From Scortum barcoo (lineage: Eukaryota; Chordata; Actinopteri; Centrarchiformes; Terapontidae): a stretch of 64,000 nucleotides of DNA. The position numbers and the translations under genes were made by a program. Below the pieces are notes generated by a model. That model was not told where the DNA came from. It made no database searches and saw only the letters and a program-made list of their open reading frames with translations. Shown in pieces: positions 55,510 to 64,000 of the stretch. The first letter of the stretch is position 1, and each line of letters opens with the position of its first letter. Location: NCBI GenBank assembly GCA_023238725.1, contig CM041546.1, positions 23,072,085 through 23,136,084 on the forward strand, in the 5' to 3' direction.

Positions 55510-58500
55510 GGAAGTCTCAACAAACACTACTCTCTTTGTTGGAGAGGCGCGAGCTGAGGCTCCCGTGGAAGCGGAGAGCCGGAGTGCAGCATGGGGAGAC
55601 GGAGCACCGGGATCAGCAGTGCAACTGTAAGATACAGTTGATTTACTTTGATAATCAAGCTCTATCGAGACTCAGGCTGTAGGGAGCTCAGATCAGGACA
55701 CAGGGACGTCCTCTGTTGGACAGATTAATACCAAAGCTCTGCTGTGAGGGATAAACAGTTGTTTATTTATTCAGGTAGACTTTACAGTTTGTTGTTAGTT
55801 GTTGATTGTAAATCTGCGCACATTTATAATATTAAATGTTGTTATGGAAACGTGTGTGTAACATCCTAATTTAATAAGGCGATCTGAACTCTTTTTTATT
55901 GCAGCAAAGTTGTATTTCAAATGGCACGTACATGTATGTTCTCTGAACATTACACATGGCCTAATGGACAGAGAAATACAGGTCCATGTTTTAGCAGAGC
56001 TGCTGTGGTGCAGCATATGTGCTCACACGCTGTAGCTGTATGTATTTTGTGTATTAATATGTGTATTAATATCTGCGCAGCGCTGTGTGTGAGTGATACC
56101 GATGCAGCATTTTATGATCGAGAATCTGCATACAGTCAATCAAAACAACTACATTAGTTTGAAGTTAAAGAACATCAGTTAAACATTTTAAATCCGTGCA
56201 CTTGTAAAACAAACTAAATATTTTCACATCCAGTTGATTTAAACTGGCTTTTAAACAACACACACTGCTAACAGAATGAGCACACAGTTTATTTTAAAAG
56301 GTTACTGTGTTTTTGAGATGTGGCAAGATGCGGAGATATAATATAAATCATTTGTTTTCTAAATCTGGACATGTGATGAAGAAAAACGCTCAGGCGAGTT
56401 TCAGTCAAATCCATTTATTTTTTATCATAAATATAATCTTGTAATAAAATGTGAATAATTATGAATAAATAATATGAATATATTAAAATGCATGTGAAAT
56501 GGACAGTGTTGGACCTCATTTGTTGAGCTGTATTTTAGTATTCTCCAATCTGTCTCAGCAGCATTCAGGTGAAGGTTTAATAAGGTTTAAATAGAGATAT
56601 ATGTCATTTAAAATAACTACCATCTGTCCATTATGTTCCTGCTAAGTGGAGCCTTTTAATACATTTTCTTATTAAAGCTCTTAATAACAGAACCCTGTAA
56701 TTTCACTAACATTAGTCAGTGTTTGTAAAAGTGTAGGTTTGTGCTTTCTTCTCAATGAAGTCTTGTCAGTGGAGACATCTTTCATGTGTCTTGACTTAAA
56801 AACTTTTAACAGCCCACAAAGTAAACAAACCCACTTTTGTGTCCCACTAAAGTGAATTAACAAGCCTGCCTGGGGAGGAGTGGTTACACTCAGAAAAAAG
56901 GAGGGTCCCCAGATTGAAATCGAGCTCTATATATAGCTTGAAAGAATTTTTAAACATTGAAATATGTCATTTATATGGTTCCCAAAATGTTCCATCAATA
57001 AATGTAGGTTGGAGCGTTTCATGGGCTCCTAAATGGTTGTTTACAGCAACTGTAAAGGATCAATGTGGGATCATTAGAGCGTGGTGCAACAGTATTGAAA
57101 GGCGTTTAGGATTCTTTAGAGATTTAGAAATTATTTTCAGGTCTTATATACAACTCTTTTAGAGTTAATAGTGTGTGAAAAGCTTCTCCGGCCACTCATC
57201 ACCCAGTAAAGTGAGGACAGACACAAGTGAAGAGGAGGATTAAGTCCGGACTCAGGCCTCCAGTCCAGTCCAGGGCAGGCAGGGCAGGTTTCCATCCCAT
57301 CCCAGCTGTCGTCACCCCGGTGTCAGCTTCAGGGACCAGGACTTTGTCCAGAGAGGGGACATTCCTGGCCGACCACTGCTGGTTGCCATAGGGAGAGGTA
57401 AATGAAACAACAGCAGTCGCGTCGCTGGCGCTCCCCCCTCCTCCCCCGTTCCTGGACTATCTAAAGGCCTCTATTTAGAGAGGCTCTCTGCTGCAGGGGA
57501 CAAAGCCTTCGCAGGGATAAAGGAGGGAGGAGTAAAGAGCACAGGGCCCTGAGAGAGAGAAAGGGCTGGAAAAACTGAAAAAGATGAGAGAGATTATGTC
57601 TGTCCTCAAAGCTGCTCCTCACACTGCAGTGACATAAAGCAAACTATGTGAAAAAAGTGACAACAATTCAGCTTGCAGAAGTATGTTTCAACTTGCTAAG
57701 TTCTGAAGCTGTCCCTTAATTTTAAATATTAGAGGGCATTAATAATTCCTACTGTATGTATGCAGTTAAATAGCACTTTTGGTCGGTCTATGGCCTATAA
57801 CAATTCAATCCACCAGAAATAAAGTAATACATACAGGCCACAAATTAAACCTATAAATCAATGGAGACAGTTCTTCGATATCCACAATTTATAACTTCTA
57901 AACTATGCAAATGACTGAAACTGTAATTAAACATTTTATTTAATAACTTGGACCTTGCCGTAAAATTAAAAGGCAATAAAAAAGCAATTATCAAAGAAAT
58001 AGTTTTGCAAAAATTATTCAAACTGCAATAAAAACAGAAAAGTCCTCATACCGAATATGCACTATTACAAATCATTCTTAGCAATGTTAATTTATTCGAG
58101 GAGTTCACACAAGGACACATGTCATGTGTTTAGACTGAGGTCTGTGAACAATACAGGGGCGCGCAACAAAAGGCTAAGTGCTAATTACAAAATGTTCTCC
58201 ATTCCCTGCTTTAAATGACCTGGATTAGATTCTGATTTAATACACTGGTTTAAGTTGTTCAGCTTTTTTTTTTTGTCCTGATGCTGCTTTAATGGCAAAA
58301 AGAGACAATCTATGATGGCACAAACAAAGATGAATAAAATGTCAAATTTAACCATCTTAAAATAAATGTGAAGAGATACAAATCTATACTAAATGCACTG
58401 TTTGTTACAGTTATCCCTTAAAGGCATGTGTGCGACCAAATTGTGCCAAAACTTTACATAAAAGATTGGAAATGGCTATCACATGTTATGAACAGACTTC

Positions 58501-58690
58501 TTTATTTATTTTTTTTTACCAGAATAAACCTTAGACAACAGTAATTACAAGTCCGTAATGTTTTCTGATGTTGTTGGTCTGTCGACATTAATGACATCCG
58601 TAAACAGTGATATAAACCAGGCCTGTGATGATCAGTTGAGAAGCACAAAATGCTCATATTCCATGTACAACTCAAGCTCTTCAATTAAGT
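55510..58690. other. pou3f2 upstream flank, proximal
   Basis: GC-rich to about 55620, then AT-rich. A GC-richer patch at 57180-57560 (gtcgctggcgctcccccctc, aaaggcctctatttagagag) stands out and could be regulatory. An octamer ATGCAAAT lies at 57905-57912. No gene is recognised. Confidence 0.45.
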
Positions 58691-59400
58691 ATTACTGATT
58701 GGGCCTTTAATGGATCTCATTTCATAGGCTAATAATCCTTTATGGATGTGAATCCAGCTGCACTGATAGCACATGAAGCCGCCAGGATTTAAGTCATATG
58801 AGGAAAAGTTTCCAGGCACGGCTCAGTAATTCATTCTGGTAATATTGAACATTATTGTGGCGTAACATTGAAATCGGCCAAATCAAAAGAACATTGTGGT
58901 AATTAGGCTGTAATTCAAGGAATTACCACATCGCCACACAGGCTTAAATAGTCGTGTTGGGAGAAACGCAAAGCACATTATTTTAATGGTGTAATATGCA
59001 AACTATGGCTCGTTTCAATTACATGGCTTAACAATGCATAAATGATGCGAGCCTTGTTATTTGGACTGCAGGGTCCTCAGTTATTCAATCACTCAGAGGG
59101 GCCAATGTTAGGGGCCACGCTGCCTCCTCTTATACAGTAAAAACACAGTGCCGAGCACCGAGGGCCACTGCCAAACTACATTTAAGGGAATAAAAATGAA
59201 CAGCAGAGAATGTAAGCGTTAAATTAACAGTAGGATAATTATATGACCCGTGTGCTGTAAAGATTCAATTTCTAACGCTCTAATTAGGCGACTGTCTCCC
59301 CATACATCAGCTCACATCCCTCTGCCAATTTCTCAGCAGAAAGCGTCCTGTGAGTGGAAATAATTAGATTTTATTAAGACACGGCTCGTGTAATAAAGAA
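58690..59400. promoter_or_regulatory. Possible conserved non-coding element 3.4-4.1 kb upstream of pou3f2
   Basis: About 700 bases free of simple repeats, dense in TAAT/ATTA and TAATTA-type cores (ggtaattaggctgtaattca near 58900; gctctaattaggcgactg near 59276), without open frames. The texture and position suggest a neural enhancer. No alignment was available. Confidence 0.35.
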
Positions 59401-60989
59401 AATCATAGGAGGGGCTGGTTAAATATGATATGTTTTTAAAATCATTGATTGTTCCACACACAGCCCACACCAAGCCCCATTTAAAGACGAGGAGGGAACA
59501 AACTGGAGGGAAAGAGGCTGCGATCTGTCTGTATGTCTGACTATATTAACCCATATAATGAACTGTCGACTGTAGGAGGAGGATACAGTAACTTGTGTTC
59601 TCACCCCTTCTGACAGAAATATAGTCCTCGTAATAACTTTTAGAGAGATGCTGCACATAAATCACCGCAAAATGACTGTACGTGGCTGCAACTAACAATG
59701 ACTTTCATCATCTAACTGGTGAAAATTGTCCATCACAATTTCCCAGAACCCAAGATGACATATTTAAAGTCCACCTCCACAATATTTCTTATTGTTACTT
59801 GACTTGGATGTTCAAACTTCACTGTGCAGGATGACTGAGCTGCAGAGTTTGATAGCAGAGGGCTGCTTTAAAGTTCACCTGCTGAAGGTGGGAAAAGTTT
59901 CTCTGCTCTCACCTTGAATCTCAGTCTGATGCATGAATGCGCAGATGATGTTTGTGACATCACAGCGAGTCTGAAGCCAATCAGGATGTAGTGTCTAACT
60001 ACAAAGTGTGATATTTAAACTTGAAACCTCCAATGCACAAACACTGAGGTCTGACTGACTCACTGAGGTGGGACACATGTTGTGTAGTTCAACTTTTGAA
60101 AAATAAAAACACATTTGCATATTCATAGATTGTGTCATTTTTTTTTAATGAAGGAGAGTAGATGTAGTTTTAACAATTTTTAACAAGCTAATTCAATGGG
60201 ATTTTTTTTGTGGAAAACCATATGGGACACAAATTATTATCCCAAGCATGTCTGGAGGGGATCTTTAAATTGCTTGTTTTGTAAAGTCCAAAAGCCCAAA
60301 AGATATTCAGTTTATTAACATATAAATAGAAGAAACAAACAAATTTCCACATTGAGAAATTTGAATGTGATCATTTGTGACGTCATTTTTTCAACCTAAA
60401 AATGATGTAAATGACAGATAAATTCTCTGTCACTCTATATGCCCCTAATGAATACTGTTAGGATACCTGGGCTATTACTATAGGAGATATAATCTAATGA
60501 GGCACAATGAGATGTTTAACAACTTAGTATTTAGTTCCACAAAACAGAGTCCCTGTTGGAGCATTATTGGTTTACTACAGTTTCATCTTTAGGGAACAAT
60601 TATGACTAAATGGATTTTTCTTTGCTTTGTTTCTCCAACCCGAAGAACTGAACCAGCTTCCTTCCACTTATAAGATTGTATTCTTAAAATAAAAGATATA
60701 AGAGCTCTAACAATGTAAGTTGGGTTGTTACACTGTGGAATATATACAGTGAAGGACAAAACATTCAATACTTTCAATCAAGCGCAGATCAATTGTTGCA
60801 GAGTAATAACAGAGATGTCATGTTGTGGAGGTTTTATTTCAGATTAGCTGTTCAGATATCAGTAATTCTCGCTCGGGCTCGTTTCAAGTCTTACATAACG
60901 AGAGCCGACCCACGACTTTCATCCTTACTGTAATTGTTGTGTGCATCAAAGAGAAGAGAGATTGACAGGCTGTATGGGGGGATTAATAC

Positions 60990-61145
60990 AGTGGGTGACT
61001 GCATACTGGGTTGGGAGAGTGGCGAGGGGCGAGGGGGTGGACAAGAGAGGGAGAGGAGAGAGAGTAAGATATGGGGTGAGAAGGAGGAGAATGAGAGAAA
61101 AGTAGGAGAGGACAAAAAGTGGGGAGAGAGTTAACGAGAGGGAGA
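60990..61145. repeat. Polypurine tract
   Basis: About 150 bases nearly all G and A on the + strand, followed 290 bases later by a mainly C/T tract (61438-61530). Confidence 0.8.
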
Positions 61146-63424
61146 GCATTAATTGTGTGCATTGTGCCGGGCCTCTTTTGCTGAGTGTGGCTGTCGAGGT
61201 GCGGGCGCTAACCCCTCCAGCAGCCCGCCGTGATCTGAGCCAGCTCTCAGACTGCTGTATTCCAATGCAATTAGGCCACTCAAAGGCCTGCTTAAAGCTG
61301 CACCCCCACCACACACACACACACACAGTCAGATAGCAACAGCCCCTGTGGGTCCCCTCCATTGTAGCGGGGAGGTGTATTCTGTCCCTCTTTGAGGCCC
61401 TGGATGAAGAGACCACCCTGGGGAGCAGAAAAAAGGGAGGATTACCTCTCTTTCTGTCCCCTTCCCTCTGTCTTTCTCTCTGTCCGTCTCTTTATCTTCC
61501 TCTCTCTTCTTCTCCCTCTCTCTCTGGTTTTGGAGTTCACCTCTAAATCAGCTCGGGCAGACACAGAGCTGAGCTTTGGTTAGCTCCCCCAAAAAGGAGA
61601 CACGACTTGGGAGTTGTTTTTTTTTTTTTGCAGGAGGAAACAGAAGAGGACGAGCAATGAGGCGCTCCTGTGATGGATGTCATTGTGGGACTGCTTTAGC
61701 AATATCACTCTCCTCTTCCTCTTTCATTATTCATGCAGTCATATATTTCAACAAGTGGCGTGGGGTGTGTAGCTCGCGAGCTCGTCCCCGTTGGCACCGG
61801 CGCCGCAGCCTCAGTCTGCCAGTCCCCTCTGCGCGCTGTATTAAGAGAAAGCTCCTCGCGATAGCAGAGTTCTCTTGGCTGGGTTTCAGCGTGTCTCATT
61901 CCCCAGAAAGCATTTAAAGCAGATTACCAACCTAACGCTACACCTCCCCAATAAGAGAAGAGAGAGAAAAAAAACTGGCACATTAACACCTGCAATACTA
62001 CTCAATGGCATCAACAGATTAACGAGGTAATCCACACAATGAGGTCTTTGATTCGTGTGGTTTGGCAGGCAATAACGCCAGGCATAATGCACACTGTTAT
62101 TTCAGACCGTCCCAGCACGAGAAAACCTGGCAGAAGCCGTTCCCTTTTTTGTCTTTTTCTATCAGATGAGCTTTTGAAGAATTTCTGCTCGTGCATCTGG
62201 TACGTTTGCCCGTTTCCTTGTCAGAGAAATAACCTGCTGGCTGCTCCTGTGGCACATGTGAGGGGAGACAGGGAGGAATCACAGGCTTTCTGAAGGCTGT
62301 TTAAACAGCAGGGCTGAGGAGCGCTCCCTCGTCTTCCCCCCCATTTTTCTGCATAAGGACGTGCGTATTGGATGTGTGTGTGTGTGTGTGTGAGTGTGAT
62401 AGATCTCGCGGTCCCATCGCTCATGTGCGGCTCGATTAGCCCCACGTGCCTCGTTCGTCAGACGTGGAGGCAGAGCAGATGGCAGGAGACGCACCGTGTT
62501 ACCATGCTGCGGCACTATGTAATGCTGCTCTAATTGAAACATCAATACTGCCCTGTCAATACACTACTGCTACTTTACCAAACACCACTACCTTCAGACC
62601 TGCACTTGACTGACTGGGAAAAAGCTGCTGTTTCTCTGACGTGTTTGTTCCATATGGGAAATGCACTGGTAAAAAGTCACAGATCCCAAAATGGCAACAA
62701 AGTAACTTTCTCCAGCACTTTCTGTAACGGTTTCTGGTGTTTTTAATATCCTAATTTCAATTAAACACTTGAGTTGATTTCTGTTTGTGTACATTTTTGT
62801 GGCGACATGCAAAAATAAGAGAGAGTTTCCTCTGTAGCATCTCCAGTGTGGCACATTTTTAATGAATTGATAAAAAGTTGAGGGAGTTCACATGGCTGTG
62901 ATCAGTAATTTGACGTTATCGGAAATTCAGTGGAGAACAGAGAGAAATTAGGCGGCTAGAAATTAATTTGCTATTTGTCCAACTCAATGAGGAGTGACAC
63001 AGCCCCTTTAATGAATGGGTAATCCATTTCTTATTGCACTGAGCTGAGTTCACCCTTCAATGAAGTGGAAAAAGACAAACATATCTTTCACTAACCTTTG
63101 CAACTTCCGGAAGCACACAAGCAGGGGAGATGAGTGCAGAGACCTGCTCCTGAAACTATTTGTTTTTCAGGAAAGGATTTATATGTTTGTGTGTTTCTGC
63201 GGCTGGGAGAGTGATTGAGTTTTAAAGCTAAGCCAGGAACCCACAATAAATAATCTGCGTCAACACTGAGGCCACACAGTCAGAGTACCGAACATGGAAT
63301 TGATTCATGATCAATTGGCTTGCTCCACTGTGGAGAACAACTGTCTTTATTTAACCATGCTTCATATTGTTCCTTCAGTTCCCTGCCCGCTGGCCCATCC
63401 CTTCCCCTGCCTCTCTGCTCACAG

Positions 63425-63508
63425 CGCCTCCTCCTCCGCCTGGGTCTGAAGAGTCTGATTGGTAGACTTCCCTCACGTCCATGACCTTGTCCTGGAGATC
63501 CTGAGATG
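63425..63508 (+). ncRNA. Candidate non-coding exon
   Basis: A strong acceptor (about 45 pyrimidine-rich bases ending ctctgctcacag at 63424) and a good donor (gagatg/gtaagg after 63508) bound 84 bases. All three + frames contain stops, so it could only be an untranslated or lncRNA exon. It is divergent to pou3f2. Splice signals alone are weak evidence. Confidence 0.2.
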
Positions 63509-64000
63509 GTAAGGATCCGCTCTCTCTGTCCACATTAACCCTGGTGGACTTCATGGCAGACAGTCTTGACCCCGCGGAGGACTTCTGTACAAGATCTGCC
63601 TGGCACTGTTGGATATGGTATTAATATGAGAGTATGACGTGAGAAAACTTCTACAAAAACTAAATGTTAAGCTTACTGTAAAAGCAACTAGGACAGAAAC
63701 ATTTACTTTCAACATCAGTTAATCTTCTGATTATTTTCTCAACTAACTCATAAAATAATTAGAAAATGATGGATAATTCCTGTCATCATTCCTTAAATGT
63801 GATGTCAACTTATTCAAAATGTAAAGATACTATCATTAGCTATCATATGCACCAACTGAGTGGCTGGAACAAGGAAATGTTTGTCATATTTGAATGAAAA
63901 AAATGACAAGGACAAAAGGATGAAGTAATTATAAAAAATAAATCTGTCAATTAAATTGTCAATTAAGTGATTAATTATTTTTTATGTAAAAGCAGCCACA

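Larger units (their letters stand above)
59401..64000. other. pou3f2 upstream flank, distal
   Basis: No gene is recognised. It includes a GA-rich tract at 60990-61145, a facing C/T-rich tract at 61438-61530, a short (TG)n near 62375-62392, an octamer at 60113-60120 and a candidate non-coding exon at 63425-63508. 63600-64000 is AT-rich with nothing that I can support. Confidence 0.45.

Noticed and set aside
55309..55527. 73-residue N-terminal extension of pou3f2
   Set aside because: The frame is open, but it overlaps the CCAAT and X-box promoter motifs, and the ATG at 55308 gives the family's standard N-terminus.
63360..63510. Terminal exon of a minus-strand gene with nearby AATAAA
   Set aside because: A short frame and a minus-strand AATAAA exist, but the minus acceptor has a poor pyrimidine tract and the peptide is Gly-rich low complexity. 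The plus-strand splice signals are better.

Overview
The window is vertebrate nuclear DNA, almost certainly from a percomorph teleost. It has large spliced genes with GT-AG introns, long gene-poor stretches, many microsatellites, and several interspersed repeats that I recognise from memory as common in percomorph genomes. The gene order FAXC - FBXL4 - POU3F2, with POU3F2 in the opposite orientation, matches human 6q16, so the locus is orthologous to that block.

Layout: (1) 1-4.7 kb holds the last two coding exons of faxc (+ strand) and its 3' region, with repeats and a (ATCT)n array. (2) 4.7-23.4 kb is gene-free by recognisable homology. It holds a roughly 0.45 kb polypurine tract, scattered repeats, a fold-back element near 13 kb and two stretches (11.0-11.65 and 12.1-12.65 kb) that read like conserved non-coding elements. 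(3) 23.4-26.26 kb holds a compact five-exon gene on the + strand with its own TATA box and polyA signal. I cannot assign it to a family. Its last exon encodes eleven 36-residue repeats with no length change, five of which form a 180-residue higher-order period, and the protein ends in a basic, cysteine-rich tail. (4) 26.3-43.7 kb is fbxl4 (+): a 5' region with a 45-bp perfect inverted repeat, eight coding exons and a long 3' region. Its last exon carries an apparent two-base loss that shifts the reading frame just before the normal C-terminus. (5) 43.7-64 kb is the pou3f2 domain: one intronless POU-homeodomain gene on the - strand at 54.2-55.3 kb, with long flanks that probably carry regulatory elements.

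The genes do not form a pathway. FBXL4 is a mitochondrial SCF substrate receptor, FAXC a GST-like protein and POU3F2 a neural transcription factor. Their linkage is best explained as a regulatory block in which enhancers for pou3f2 lie around and within bystander genes; this is inference. The most novel item is the repeat-bearing gene at 23.5-26.2 kb. The most checkable anomaly is the fbxl4 frameshift.
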